A stretch of DNA of 64,000 nt from CAYQUC01 sp048061315. Its GTDB lineage: Bacteria; Pseudomonadota; Gammaproteobacteria; UBA6429; Thiohalophilaceae. Positions 53,735 to 63,228 of the stretch are shown piece after piece (position 1 is the first letter of the stretch; the number at the start of each line of letters is the position of its first letter). Made by a program: the position numbers and the translations under genes. The notes beneath the pieces were generated by a model. It made no database searches, had not been told where the DNA came from, and saw only the letters and a program-made list of their open reading frames with translations. Location: contig JBGMRJ010000002.1 of NCBI GenBank assembly GCA_048061315.1, positions 1 through 64,000 of the forward strand. Direction: 5' to 3'.

Positions 53735-55126
53735 TTATTTTTTTGTTCGTTTACGCCAGATGATAAATCCGGTAATGGCCAATGCCAGGGGTAAGATAAT
53801 CAACAACAGTAAGGCCAGAATCCACCAGGTATTCTGGTTAAGTGTAATTTTAGTGTCAATAGCAGTTTTTGAGGGAATAGAAATAAAATTATCATCATGA
53901 CTTATCCAGTTAAATATATTAACACCCAAATCTCTATTACCTTGATTACCAATATATGTATTCGATAAAAAATCACCATCGCCTAAAACCACAATACGTT
54001 GTTTTTTAGGTGAATTGGATTCAGGTTTTGCATTCGGCATGGCGCGAGATAATGCGATGCCAAGATTTAATGGCCCGGGAATGTCGTTATCTGCAGAAAA
54101 TTCTACCGAACCCTGTAACACGCCCGTTTCAGACCAACTGCGTGCGACGGTTTTGAGTAATGCCGTGCTTTTCCAACTAGAAGCCTTAGCATTATTGTTG
54201 GGAGGTGAGTGATTTAAAGCTACCGCTTGTGGGAAAACCGTTATCAAAGCAAAATCTTTTGTAATTGCGTGGGAACCATATTGCGTTACAATCGATATCG
54301 TTGGGCTGGATATACCATACAATTGTGCCGATGGATCAACTACTGTCCCTGGTTCAAATTTAAGCTGTAAGTTGTTTGCCAGCGCCTCAAGGCCATACAT
54401 TAATCCCGGTTCATGCAGCCATAACACGTTACCACCAGCATTAATGTAATCATTAATTATTTTGACTTCGCCGGGTAAGTAATCAATCTGAGGGCTAGCT
54501 ATCACCAGGGCTGCGGCTTTAGATGGAATGATAGGAGTCTGGTTTAGATCAATGGTGTTAGTTTTAATACCTGTTTTATTAAGATAACTGGTAAATGCCT
54601 TAAGATCATAATTAGCGTCACCATTGGGTCGTCGCTCACCATGTCCGGTGACAAAAAGAATTTGCTTGTCATTACTTCGCAATAGTCGTAATAAGGAATT
54701 TGTTAAAAGTTCTTCACTAAGGTATTGCAAATGTTCTGATCGATTGTTGTATTCGATTATGATTTCACCATCAACTTTAATACCGAGTTTCCGTATTACA
54801 TCGGGATTGGTATCCGGGTTGATATAGTCTATATTAATGTCATTTTTAATCCGAGTATATTGCGCTAGCTTTTCGGCAATAATTTTTCGAGTCGGTTGTA
54901 CGTCACTTGAGCGCACAAAAACACGGATGTTAATATTATTTGGCATCCGTTGTAATACTTTAATACTCGCCTCAGATAATGTGTGTTTATTGCTAGCAGT
55001 AAGATCATAATCAAAATTGTATTTATTGCTTAAATAAGCAAGTAATCCAATCGCCGATAAAAACCCGATATAAAATATCAGATTTTGAAGTCGTAATTGC
55101 AATCGTGATTTTTTAGTGACATCCAT
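53735..55126 (-). CDS. GldG-family ABC exporter accessory protein
   Basis: The 463-residue protein has helices at about 14-31 and 436-457. The periplasmic domain has DLTASNKHTLSEASIKVLQRMPNNI and ILFVTGHGERRPNGDANYDLKAF, plus a DUF4350-like WLHEPG and VVLGDGDFLSNTYIGNQGN. These patterns mark the GldG/ABC-2 accessory family. It abuts the DUF4340 gene with no spacer and follows the permease by 14 bp. The transported substrate is unknown. Confidence 0.88.
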   Translation of the reverse strand: MDVTKKSRLQLRLQNLIFYIGFLSAIGLLAYLSNKYNFDYDLTASNKHTLSEASIKVLQRMPNNINIRVFVRSSDVQPTRKIIAEKLAQYTRIKNDINIDYINPDTNPDVIRKLGIKVDGEIIIEYNNRSEHLQYLSEELLTNSLLRLLRSNDKQILFVTGHGERRPNGDANYDLKAFTSYLNKTGIKTNTIDLNQTPIIPSKAAALVIASPQIDYLPGEVKIINDYINAGGNVLWLHEPGLMYGLEALANNLQLKFEPGTVVDPSAQLYGISSPTISIVTQYGSHAITKDFALITVFPQAVALNHSPPNNNAKASSWKSTALLKTVARSWSETGVLQGSVEFSADNDIPGPLNLGIALSRAMPNAKPESNSPKKQRIVVLGDGDFLSNTYIGNQGNRDLGVNIFNWISHDDNFISIPSKTAIDTKITLNQNTWWILALLLLIILPLALAITGFIIWRKRTKK

Positions 55127-55140
55127 AAGAAATAAAATTT

Positions 55141-55890
55141 TTATTGTTGTAATCGATCATTATCAAGACGGCGTATACTTAATACGATGAAAGTGAGTAT
55201 CAGTAATAAATAATAAATTATATCGCTACTCTTAAAAAAACCGGTAAACAAATTATCAAGGTGGCTTCTTAGTGATATATAACTAAATAAACCGGATGGA
55301 TTATCTGCGGTTGCAAGTAAATCAATTAGGTTTAACAATAGCAGGCTGGTAAAACTGATGACTGCCGCTAATATTGGGTTGCTAGTTAACGTAGATATGT
55401 ATAAACCAATAGCTGCGAAAGCAGATAAAATTAAAAATAACCCCAGTATATTACTAAACAATAATCCAAAGTCTAAATGACCACCCGCTAATATTGACAG
55501 CGGCATGATTGTAATCATAGCAATCAAAATAATTAAAAATAATAAAACACCTAAATATTTTCCGAGGATAATTTCAGTCATTGAGAGTGGTGCTGAAAAT
55601 AATAAGGTTAATGTTTTGTTTTGTCTTTCAGCACTAATTAATCTCATTGTGAGCAATGGGATAATAATCATTAAAATAAACGCAGCCGAGCCATAGAGTG
55701 ATTCGGCTACTATAGCCGTTATGCCCGGATCACTGTTACTTGCTTCAAGTTGCGGTTGAATATTTAAATACAGCTCGACACTTTTAAGATAAAAAAGGCA
55801 TAGAATAAATTGAGTGATTGCAAGTATTGCCCAGGCCAATGGCGTTAAAAATAAACTGCGTAATTCACGAATAGCAATCGACCAAATCAT
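55141..55890 (-). CDS. ABC-2-type permease (GldF-like)
   Basis: The 249-residue membrane protein has six helices and begins IWSIAIRELRSLFLTPLAW, a common opening of this permease family. Helix-loop phrases MRLISAERQNKTLTLLFSAPLSMTEIILGKYLGVLLF are typical. It overlaps the ATPase gene by 4 bp. Confidence 0.9.
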   Translation of the reverse strand: MIWSIAIRELRSLFLTPLAWAILAITQFILCLFYLKSVELYLNIQPQLEASNSDPGITAIVAESLYGSAAFILMIIIPLLTMRLISAERQNKTLTLLFSAPLSMTEIILGKYLGVLLFLIILIAMITIMPLSILAGGHLDFGLLFSNILGLFLILSAFAAIGLYISTLTSNPILAAVISFTSLLLLNLIDLLATADNPSGLFSYISLRSHLDNLFTGFFKSSDIIYYLLLILTFIVLSIRRLDNDRLQQ

Positions 55891-56876
55891 TGTTTAGCCT
55901 CGTGTTGTTTTTTTGCTGAGTGAGGTTTGGATTTAGACTGTTTTTGGGGTTGCTCACTGGTGGTGATATCAATAAATACCTGTTCCAGTGATTTTTGTTC
56001 AGATTTTAATTCATAAAGTCGCCAACCTTCATTTACTGAGCGTTCAATAATCGCCTCGGCAACATCGCTATCGGCTTCATGATTTATCTGGAAACTTTGA
56101 TCATCGATTCTACTGCAATCGATCACACCTTTAAAACTTATCATATCAGCGGTATTGGGTGGATTTTTACAGCGCATGATGATTGAGGTGGAATCCATTT
56201 TTTGAGTCAAATTTTTAATGGTGTCCGAAAACACCAGCACACCTTTATTAATGATTTGAACACGATCACAGGTCATTTGAACTTCGGGTAAAATATGGGT
56301 CGATAATAGTACCCCGTGCTTTTCGCCGAGTTCACGAATGAGTGCACGAATTTCACGAATTTGAATCGGGTCCAGTCCAACGGTTGGTTCATCAAGAACA
56401 ACAATTTCAGGTGAATGAATAATCGCCTGTGCAATACCAATACGTTGTTGAAAACCTTTCGAGAGGTTTGCAATCAAACGTTTTTTAACATCGGTTAATC
56501 CGCACCGTTCCAGGGTTTTTCGTTTTGCCTTGCTAATGTGTTTTTTAGGAATGCGATTAATTTTAGCGCAATAATCCAGGTATTCCTCAACGGTGGAGTC
56601 CTTATAGAGCGGCGGTTGTTCGGCTAAATACCCTATTTGAGATTTTGCTTGTTTGGGCTTATCGAGTAAATCAATGCCATTTATAATTATTTTCCCGGAT
56701 GTTGGTGCAAGATTCCCCGTGATCATATTCATGGTGGTGGATTTACCGGCGCCATTAGGGCCCAGAAATCCTAAAATTTCACCTTTTTGTAATTCAAACT
56801 CCAGCTTCTCAACAGCAGAAATGTTGCCATAGTGTCGAGTGAGATGCTGAACCTGAATTAATGTATTGTTACTCAT
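55887..56876 (-). CDS. ABC transporter ATP-binding protein (GldA-like)
   Basis: The 329-residue protein has Walker A GPNGAGKST (about 39-47), signature LSKGFQQRIGIAQAI, Walker B IVVLDEPTVGLDP and the H-loop STHILPE. A C-terminal regulatory extension ends in a Lys/Ser/His-rich tail. With the permease, GldG-like and DUF4340 genes it forms a complete exporter of the gliding-motility or ABC-2 accessory type, described mainly in Bacteroidetes but widespread in gammaproteobacteria. The start of this operon faces the fold-back element. Confidence 0.93.
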   Translation of the reverse strand: MSNNTLIQVQHLTRHYGNISAVEKLEFELQKGEILGFLGPNGAGKSTTMNMITGNLAPTSGKIIINGIDLLDKPKQAKSQIGYLAEQPPLYKDSTVEEYLDYCAKINRIPKKHISKAKRKTLERCGLTDVKKRLIANLSKGFQQRIGIAQAIIHSPEIVVLDEPTVGLDPIQIREIRALIRELGEKHGVLLSTHILPEVQMTCDRVQIINKGVLVFSDTIKNLTQKMDSTSIIMRCKNPPNTADMISFKGVIDCSRIDDQSFQINHEADSDVAEAIIERSVNEGWRLYELKSEQKSLEQVFIDITTSEQPQKQSKSKPHSAKKQHEAKQ

Positions 56877-56915
56877 ATAAAATTATAATGATTTCTATTT
56901 TGAATTACAGTTATT

Positions 56916-57170
56916 ATATATTATATCACTGTTGTCTCGTTAACTTTGTAGCGAGCACAAAAGATAGGATATGGAACCGGTACAGCCTACTAAAGACCGT
57001 CTGCTTCATGGATGAAGCAGTCGAGCGGCCAGGGATGGCGAATAGCGAGTCTTTAGTAGGCTGTACCGGTTTCAGGTCCGGAGATGTTGCAATAAACTTA
57101 ATACGTAGCCACAGTATAGATTCTATCGACACCTTCGTCATGTTAACGGGACAGCAGTGATGTAATATAT
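56916..57170 (+). ncRNA. Nested fold-back element, candidate structured RNA with two ANGGAT hexaloops
   Basis: An outer stem pairs 56916-56944 with 57142-57170: 29 pairs, of which 3 are G.U in the plus-sense RNA. Inside, 56951-56955 can pair with 57134-57138, 56963-56970 pairs with 57120-57127 (one G.U), and 56975-56997 pairs perfectly with 57049-57071 (23 bp). At the tip, CTGCTTC...GAAGCAG (57001-57020) exposes ATGGAT, and GCC/GGC (57028-57039) exposes AGGGAT. All irregular pairs are G.U on the plus strand and would be A.C mismatches on the minus. The ANGGA hexaloop is the CsrA/RsmA recognition form. It fills most of the 365-bp spacer between divergent genes. A MITE-like mobile origin is an alternative. 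Confidence 0.6.
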
Positions 57171-57241
57171 TAAGGTTATTATTAAAATTTCATTAGTCAA
57201 GGTATTACTTCTAAATAACAATCTATCGTTTAATAAATCGT

Positions 57242-59275
57242 ATGAATAAAAAAAATCAAATATTGCTGGGTATTGATACAGGGGGTACATTTACTGATTT
57301 TGTTTTATTTCAAAATGGTGAATTAAAAATTCATAAAGTATTATCTACGCCTAAAAACCCTGAAAAAGCGATTTTACAGGGGATCTCCGATTTGGGTTTA
57401 TTCAAACAACGTGATTCTAATTTTGATACAACTGCTAATGTGGCAATTATTCATGGTTCAACGGTTGCAACCAATGCGGTTTTAGAACGTAAGGGGGTGC
57501 GCACTGTGTATATTGCCAATAAAGGCTTAGGTGATGTGTTAACAATTGCGCGACAAACGCGACCTGAGCTATATGCAATACAAGGGCCAGTGGTTATACC
57601 ACCTGTTGCAAAAGATCTTTGTCTTGAAGCGAATTGTCGTATTAGCGCAACAGGAGAAACATTAACCGCGTTAACAGATGGTGAGTGTGAGAAATTATGC
57701 GATGAAATTAAAAAACTGAAACCGGATGCGGTTGCAATTAATTTCTTATTTTCATATCTCAATGGCAACGATGAAATTACGATAGCAAAAAAATTACCGG
57801 AGGATATTTTTGTGTCATGTTCGCATTTGGTTTTAGCAGAAATTAAAGAATATGAACGGGGAATTGCAACATGGTTAAATTCCTATGTTGGACCATTGGT
57901 AAAAGGTTATATTGAAAGTTTACAGGAAAATCTACCGCAGGCCGGAATATCGGTAATGCAAAGTTCGGGTGGTTCGATTGCTGCAAATCAAGCGGGTGAT
58001 CACGCTGTGCGTATGTTGTTATCGGGGCCGGCCGGAGGTATGGCCGGAGCAAAGTACATGGCCGACATAACATCATGCTCGCGAATACTAACGTTTGATA
58101 TGGGCGGCACTTCCACCGATGTTGCAATGATTGATAAGGAAATTCAATTAACGACTGAAGGCTTTATTGGTGATTTTCCGGTGGCGGTTCCGATGGTAGA
58201 TATGCATACCATTGGCGCAGGGGGAGGCTCGATTGCAACTATTGATTCGGGTGGTTTATTACAGGTTGGGCCAGAATCCGCAGGCGCCGTTCCCGGGCCG
58301 GCCTGTTATGGTAACAAGGGTAGTTATGCGACTGTCACTGATGCAAATCTGGTTTTAGGTCGATTACAAGCCGTAGAATTTTTAGGGGGCAACATGAAAC
58401 TGGATATTCAAGCTGCGCAAATAGTCATTAAAAATTTAGCATCGCAATTATCACTCGATAGTCATGAAACAGCGTTAGGAATAATTCAGCTTGCAAATGA
58501 GCACATGGCACAGGCGCTTCGTGTTATGTCAGTGCAACGCGGCCTCGACCCGCAGGAAATGAGTTTAGTGTCTTTTGGTGGTGCCGGCGGTCTACACGTT
58601 TGTGCACTTGCCGATAGTTTATCGATTAGCAACGCTCTGGTACCCATTCACGGTGGCGTGTTATCGGCATTTGGTATGCTAGTTGCACCTAAAGCACGTT
58701 ATCTTTCTCATTCCTTTAGCGGCCTGGTTGAAACACTAAATTATCAAACGTTAAGAAATAGTTTTGAAACCCTCGAACAACAGGGAATAACGGCACTACA
58801 ACAAGAAGGTGTTGATAAAGAGGATATTACTATTACTCATGAAGTTGATTTACGTTACGCGGGACAGTCCAGTTTTATAACAGTACCGGTCGAAATGTCA
58901 CAACTAAAAAACAAGAACCGTAATTTACAACAGGCTCAGGCTGTATTCCAGAAAACACACAAGCAACGTTACGGACATCAGATAGCGTTACCGATTGAAG
59001 TTGTTAATATTCGAATGACACTAAAAAGTATTGCCGCCATTCCCGAGATTAGTAACACTATTGTGACTACTTGCGATTCAAGCAAACCTAATAAAATATC
59101 AGTTCATGGTTTTACCGATAAGATTAATTTTTATCAACGTGACAGCTTGCAATTAGGTCAAAAAATAACAGGCCCGGCACTGATAGTGGAGCAGACAGCA
59201 ACCACATTTTTAGATTCGGGCTGGCATGCCGAGGTTGTAGAAATGGGAAATTTGTTATTAAAAAAAATTGTTTAG
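57242..59275 (+). CDS. Hydantoinase/oxoprolinase family protein, HyuA-like subunit
   Basis: The 677-residue protein is an ATP-dependent ring-opening enzyme subunit of the HyuA/acetone carboxylase beta family. It has GIDTGGTFTDFVLF (phosphate 1, about 9-22), GSTVATNAVLERKG, the LSGPAGGMAGAKY and LTFDMGGTSTDVAMI actin-fold motifs, GAGGGSIA, and the GPESAGAVPGPACYG signature. The HyuB partner gene, which normally follows, is absent; the next gene is on the other strand. Substrate (hydantoin, oxoproline or other) is open. Confidence 0.92.
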   Translation: MNKKNQILLGIDTGGTFTDFVLFQNGELKIHKVLSTPKNPEKAILQGISDLGLFKQRDSNFDTTANVAIIHGSTVATNAVLERKGVRTVYIANKGLGDVLTIARQTRPELYAIQGPVVIPPVAKDLCLEANCRISATGETLTALTDGECEKLCDEIKKLKPDAVAINFLFSYLNGNDEITIAKKLPEDIFVSCSHLVLAEIKEYERGIATWLNSYVGPLVKGYIESLQENLPQAGISVMQSSGGSIAANQAGDHAVRMLLSGPAGGMAGAKYMADITSCSRILTFDMGGTSTDVAMIDKEIQLTTEGFIGDFPVAVPMVDMHTIGAGGGSIATIDSGGLLQVGPESAGAVPGPACYGNKGSYATVTDANLVLGRLQAVEFLGGNMKLDIQAAQIVIKNLASQLSLDSHETALGIIQLANEHMAQALRVMSVQRGLDPQEMSLVSFGGAGGLHVCALADSLSISNALVPIHGGVLSAFGMLVAPKARYLSHSFSGLVETLNYQTLRNSFETLEQQGITALQQEGVDKEDITITHEVDLRYAGQSSFITVPVEMSQLKNKNRNLQQAQAVFQKTHKQRYGHQIALPIEVVNIRMTLKSIAAIPEISNTIVTTCDSSKPNKISVHGFTDKINFYQRDSLQLGQKITGPALIVEQTATTFLDSGWHAEVVEMGNLLLKKIV

Positions 59276-59286
59276 TTGCAAAAAAA

Positions 59287-60528
59287 TTATATTTCTGTAT
59301 CTTCAATGATTTCATCAGTCCAACTCACCGCTGATAAATAGGCCTTTCGTAGATCATCCGTTGTTATCGACGTTTGTTTCAAGGTTTCAAAATCATTCCG
59401 TTCATAGGCGATAACCGTTTTTAAAATATTAGCGATTTCACCCCTTCCGTGTATTAGACATTCAATTATCTCTTCTGCTAAAGGTAATTGAGCCAGAATT
59501 TCTTCAATGGGTTTATCCATGACGGCATCAATAATCGAGAATAGGCCAGTGGTAAAGGCCATATCTTTTAGTTCCGGTACATAGCGCTGCGCCAGATACT
59601 CACTCATCTTTGCACGAACCAGAGAGGTAATAATGAGTTCCTGTGGTTTATCTTCCATTTTAGATAGCACAACAAGCGTAGCAACACTTTTAACAGTATC
59701 GAGACCCAGTAATATAATAGCATGGCTAATGGATTCTACTTTACGAGTGACATGATACATCGAGGAATTAATATAACGCAGTAGGCGCATAGACATGGTT
59801 ATATCCTGCATGATCAATTCTTCTATATCTTTTGAGGTTGAAGAATTGTCATGTAATTTAGCTAACACGCGAATAGCAGCTAGTTTATTTGCAGGTGGCC
59901 GCTTACCAACTATTATTTTTGGTTTACAAAAAAAGTAGCCTTGATAATAGTCAAATTCTAATTTTTGACAAAATTCATATTCTTCCTGCGTTTCAACTTT
60001 TTCAGCAAGTAACTTAACATCATATTTTTTTAGAATTTTAACGTGTTCAACTAACTCATCTTTAGTTAATGCCATTACATCAATTTTAATGATTTGCGCC
60101 AGTTTAATTAATGGTTCCAGTTTTTTATGATAAACAAAATCATCGAGCGCGATGGTGTAACCTTTTTGAGATAATTTTTTAACTGCAGCAATAATCTGAT
60201 CATCGATTTCAATATCTTCAAGAATTTCAAGCACAACTTGGTCCTGACATTCCGGTAAGGGGTAAATTCCGAGTAAAAAACTGCGAGTTAAGTTGATAAA
60301 TCCAAGATGCTTGCCAATTATTTTTGTTAATCCGATTTCAGTAAAGGTGTTTAAAATAACTTCAGTAGTGGCATGGTCGCCATCAACGAAATTGGCCTGG
60401 TTAGTGATACCGGAGCGGAATAATAATTCATAAGCGTAAAGTTTTAATGAAGCATCATAGATTGGTTGGCGTCCGATATAAACACTTTCGAATTGGGCTT
60501 CAGAAGCAATTTCAGACTCAAGATCCAT
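59287..60528 (-). CDS. EAL-HDOD signalling protein (YuxH/CdgJ type)
   Basis: The 413-residue cytoplasmic protein has an EAL domain at about 15-205. The motif is YELLFR rather than EAL, but ENLTRS-like (INLTRS), EILEDIEID, ALDDF, KIDV and AEKVE are kept. An HDOD domain covers about 210-400 (LIMQDITMSMRLLRYINSSMYH). Proteins of this layout include Vibrio CdgJ, which affects cyclic-di-GMP and motility. Whether this one hydrolyses cyclic-di-GMP cannot be judged by eye because the second Asp context (DDFV) is altered. With the GGDEF protein at 40039 it links the window to cyclic-di-GMP control. Confidence 0.9.
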   Translation of the reverse strand: MDLESEIASEAQFESVYIGRQPIYDASLKLYAYELLFRSGITNQANFVDGDHATTEVILNTFTEIGLTKIIGKHLGFINLTRSFLLGIYPLPECQDQVVLEILEDIEIDDQIIAAVKKLSQKGYTIALDDFVYHKKLEPLIKLAQIIKIDVMALTKDELVEHVKILKKYDVKLLAEKVETQEEYEFCQKLEFDYYQGYFFCKPKIIVGKRPPANKLAAIRVLAKLHDNSSTSKDIEELIMQDITMSMRLLRYINSSMYHVTRKVESISHAIILLGLDTVKSVATLVVLSKMEDKPQELIITSLVRAKMSEYLAQRYVPELKDMAFTTGLFSIIDAVMDKPIEEILAQLPLAEEIIECLIHGRGEIANILKTVIAYERNDFETLKQTSITTDDLRKAYLSAVSWTDEIIEDTEI

Positions 60529-60775
60529 GATTTATTGTATGTTATTAATTATGGTAAACACTAGACTAATATCGACCTTTAGTTTGATAACTTTACGGCT
60601 TAAAAAACTAAGAGACCTTGTAAACAGTATAACAATTTTTAATTTACCAGGGATATTAATAAGTTGTAATATGGAGAATTAAACATTGGTATTACAGGTA
60701 GTGGAGTAATTTACTCAGGATTAGTGTTTAAATTGTTTCTGGTAATGTTTAAAAATAAAGATACAATAATTAGCG

Positions 60776-61720
60776 ATGATAAAAAAAATAAAACAATTTT
60801 TTGGTATTGAAGCCACATCCGTTAGTCTGGCTGAACATTTAGTCTCCACGCTGGGGGGTGTTCTCGGTATTATTTTAGTTTATGCAATTAGTTATTATTA
60901 CGTTGGTGGATTAGGTTCAGCTGTTATTGTCCCATCAATGGGGGCTTCAGCAGTTTTATTGTTTGCTGTTCCCCACGGTAAACTATCCCAACCCTGGGCA
61001 CTCATTGGGGGTCACGTTATATCAGCGATTGTTGGCGTGACCTGTGCACAATATATTGGCAACATTTTTATTGCCGCAGGCTTAGCTGTTGGTTTGGCTA
61101 TTGGAGCGATGCATTTATTTCGGTGTATCCACCCACCCGGTGGAGCAACGGCAATAGCGGCTGTCATCGGTGGTCCGGCTATTTTCGATAGTGGTTATCA
61201 ATTTGTTTTAACACCGATACTTTTGAACACCTTGATTATTTTTATCGTTGCAGTGCTGTTTAATAGTGTACTTCCCTGGCGTCGTTACCCGGTTAGTTTA
61301 ATGCGTTTTACAGATGCTCCGGGAAAAAACAGCGATACTTCGGGAACCGATCATGCTATTGAAAAACAATTTATCGAGCAGGCATTAGAAGATATGGATG
61401 TGGTAGTAGATTTAACCAGTAGCGATTTACAACAAATTTTCACTCTGGCACATGCCCATGCAGAATCCGCGGAGTTATCAGTAAGCCAGATTAAACTGGG
61501 TCATTATTACACTAATAATAAACACGGCGGTGAATGGTCGGTGCGTCAAATTATTGATGAAAGTGTTTCAAATGATCCAAACAAAGATATGGTGATATAC
61601 CGTATAGCTGAAGGCAGTGGTTACAGTAATGCTGACAGTTGTACACGGGTAGTATTTGCCCGATGGGCGGTACGTGAATTATATTCTACTCATGATTCTA
61701 ATCTTACCAAGGAAGGTTAG
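60776..61720 (+). CDS. HPP-family membrane protein
   Basis: The 314-residue protein has about four helices in the first 175 residues. The eponymous motif is FRCIHPPGGATAIAAVIGG, together with VPSMGASAVLLFAVPHGKLSQPWALIGGH, both diagnostic of the HPP family. Plant and cyanobacterial relatives take part in nitrite transport. The C-terminal 130 residues form a soluble domain without CBS motifs that I recognise. Monocistronic, with a strong terminator 17 bp after the stop. Confidence 0.9.
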   Translation: MIKKIKQFFGIEATSVSLAEHLVSTLGGVLGIILVYAISYYYVGGLGSAVIVPSMGASAVLLFAVPHGKLSQPWALIGGHVISAIVGVTCAQYIGNIFIAAGLAVGLAIGAMHLFRCIHPPGGATAIAAVIGGPAIFDSGYQFVLTPILLNTLIIFIVAVLFNSVLPWRRYPVSLMRFTDAPGKNSDTSGTDHAIEKQFIEQALEDMDVVVDLTSSDLQQIFTLAHAHAESAELSVSQIKLGHYYTNNKHGGEWSVRQIIDESVSNDPNKDMVIYRIAEGSGYSNADSCTRVVFARWAVRELYSTHDSNLTKEG

Positions 61721-61736
61721 TTACGTTTAAATAAGC

Positions 61737-61769
61737 AAAAAAAAACCGCAATTATTTGCGGTTTTTTTT
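61737..61769. terminator. Bidirectional intrinsic terminator between the HPP gene and rpmG
   Basis: AAAAAAAACCGCAA and TTGCGGTTTTTTTT pair around TTAT. It lies between convergent genes, so it can end both transcripts. Confidence 0.93.
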
Positions 61770-61812
61770 GGTGGTTATATTTAAATAACCTAATAAGACT
61801 CGAAATGTCTAA

Positions 61813-61968
61813 TTACTTAATTTTAGCTTCTTTATAGATCACGTGTTTACGAACTTTAGGATCGTATTTTTTGATTTCCATTTTATCCGGCATGGTTTTT
61901 TTATTTTTGGTGGTAGTATAGAAATGACCTGTGCCAGCAGAAGAAACTAATTTAATTTTTTCTCTCAT
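61813..61968 (-). CDS. rpmG: 50S ribosomal protein L33
   Basis: The 51-residue protein begins MREKIKLVSSAGTGHFYTTT and ends KVRKHVIYKEAKIK. The CXXC zinc pairs of the metal-binding L33 form are absent, so it is the zinc-independent type. It lies 11 bp after rpmB on the same strand, the usual pair. Confidence 0.97.
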   Translation of the reverse strand: MREKIKLVSSAGTGHFYTTTKNKKTMPDKMEIKKYDPKVRKHVIYKEAKIK

Positions 61969-61979
61969 AATGTTATTCC

Positions 61980-62216
61980 TTAAACCTTGATGCCGCGTTT
62001 ACGCATATCGACTAGTACAGTATCAATACCTTTCTTATCGATGATGCGCATGCCTTTTGCCGTTAATTTCAGGCGTATCCAACGGTTTTCCGATGCTACC
62101 CAAAACTTGTGAGATTGCAAATTAGGTAAAAACCGACGGCGTGTGTGGTTTTTAGCATGAGATACATTGTTTCCAGCTACGGGTCGTTTACCGGTAACCT
62201 GACATACTTTAGACAT
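61980..62216 (-). CDS. rpmB: 50S ribosomal protein L28
   Basis: From ATG 62216 the protein has 78 residues, beginning MSKVCQVTGKRPVAGNNVSH and ending DMRKRGIKV. An in-frame ATG 15 bases upstream (METHT-like extension MERTT) overlaps the ribosome site GGAGAG, so 62216 is the start. It has no CXXC motifs. Confidence 0.97.
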   Translation of the reverse strand: MSKVCQVTGKRPVAGNNVSHAKNHTRRRFLPNLQSHKFWVASENRWIRLKLTAKGMRIIDKKGIDTVLVDMRKRGIKV

Positions 62217-62419
62217 GGTAGTTCTCTCCAAATTAATCTGTTCGCCATACCAGGATTGCTATTTGAATAACAATTACCATAGTGACAAGACCGCGCATTC
62301 TACGCCAAATACAGTGTTGATTTCAAGGAGTAAGCAGTATTATCCCCTCACTTTACGACAAAATTTCAGCTAATCAGGCCTAAACCACGCTAAGCACCTG
62401 ATTCGATGTAATATCAGCA

Positions 62420-63094
62420 TTATAATAAGCCGCGCTCAGCAAATGAGGTGCATTCGCTATCGCCAACGATGATATGGTCTAAAACCTGTATATCGACTAG
62501 CGACAGTGCTGATTTGAGCTTTTGTGTAATTTGCTGGTCTGCGTGGCTGGGTTCTGCGACTCCTGAGGGGTGATTGTGGGCAAAAATGATGGTTGCAGCA
62601 TTATGTTTTAAAGCATTTTTAACCACTTCTCTTGGATACACCGTTGCACTTGCTATGGAGCCATGAAACAGCTCTTCAAAGTAAATAACGTGATGTTGGC
62701 TATCAAGATATAAAGCAGCAAATACCTCATGGTCATAGTCGCGTAATTTTGCGTGAAGGAATTGTTTGGTTGCATCCGGATCCTTTAGTATGTCACTTTT
62801 TACCATCGATTCGCCTAGATGCCGTCGGGACATTTCAACTACCGCTTGAAGTTGGGCATATTTTGCACTGCCCAGTCCTTTGTGTTGCGTGAATTCATCC
62901 AGATTACAGGTTAGCAAGTTTCGTAAGCTGCCGAAGGAAAGCAATAAATCACGTGCTAAATCTACCGCGGTTTTACCGGCAATGCCGGTTCGTAAGAAAA
63001 TGGCTAATAATTCAGCATCAGAAAGTGACTTACAGCCCAGTTGCAACAGTTTTTCGCGTGGCCGTTCGGATGCCGGCCAGTGTTTGATTGTCAT
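62420..63094 (-). CDS. radC: RadC-family JAB/MPN-domain protein
   Basis: The 224-residue protein opens with the family phrase PASERPREKLLQLGCKSLSDAELLAIFLRTG. A helix-hairpin-helix region follows, and the JAB metal-binding motif is FAHNHPSGVAEPSHAD (about 172-187). Despite its name, a direct DNA-repair role is not supported in E. coli. Chromosomal place between coaBC and rpmB is conserved in gammaproteobacteria. Length is normal. Confidence 0.96.
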   Translation of the reverse strand: MTIKHWPASERPREKLLQLGCKSLSDAELLAIFLRTGIAGKTAVDLARDLLLSFGSLRNLLTCNLDEFTQHKGLGSAKYAQLQAVVEMSRRHLGESMVKSDILKDPDATKQFLHAKLRDYDHEVFAALYLDSQHHVIYFEELFHGSIASATVYPREVVKNALKHNAATIIFAHNHPSGVAEPSHADQQITQKLKSALSLVDIQVLDHIIVGDSECTSFAERGLL

Positions 63095-63228
63095 GAATAA
63101 CCTCCGTGTTAGTTCATTAATGGATCTTATGGTAAATTACAGAATCACAATTATACTCATTTGTGTGGCAATAACATGTGTTAAATCACAGAAATAAAGT
63201 TAAATACTGAATAGACTAAATATATATT

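Noticed and set aside
56861..57160. Open frames of 70-100 codons on both strands within the fold-back element
   Set aside because: They are by-products of the inverted repeats, have no ribosome site and no recognisable protein pattern.
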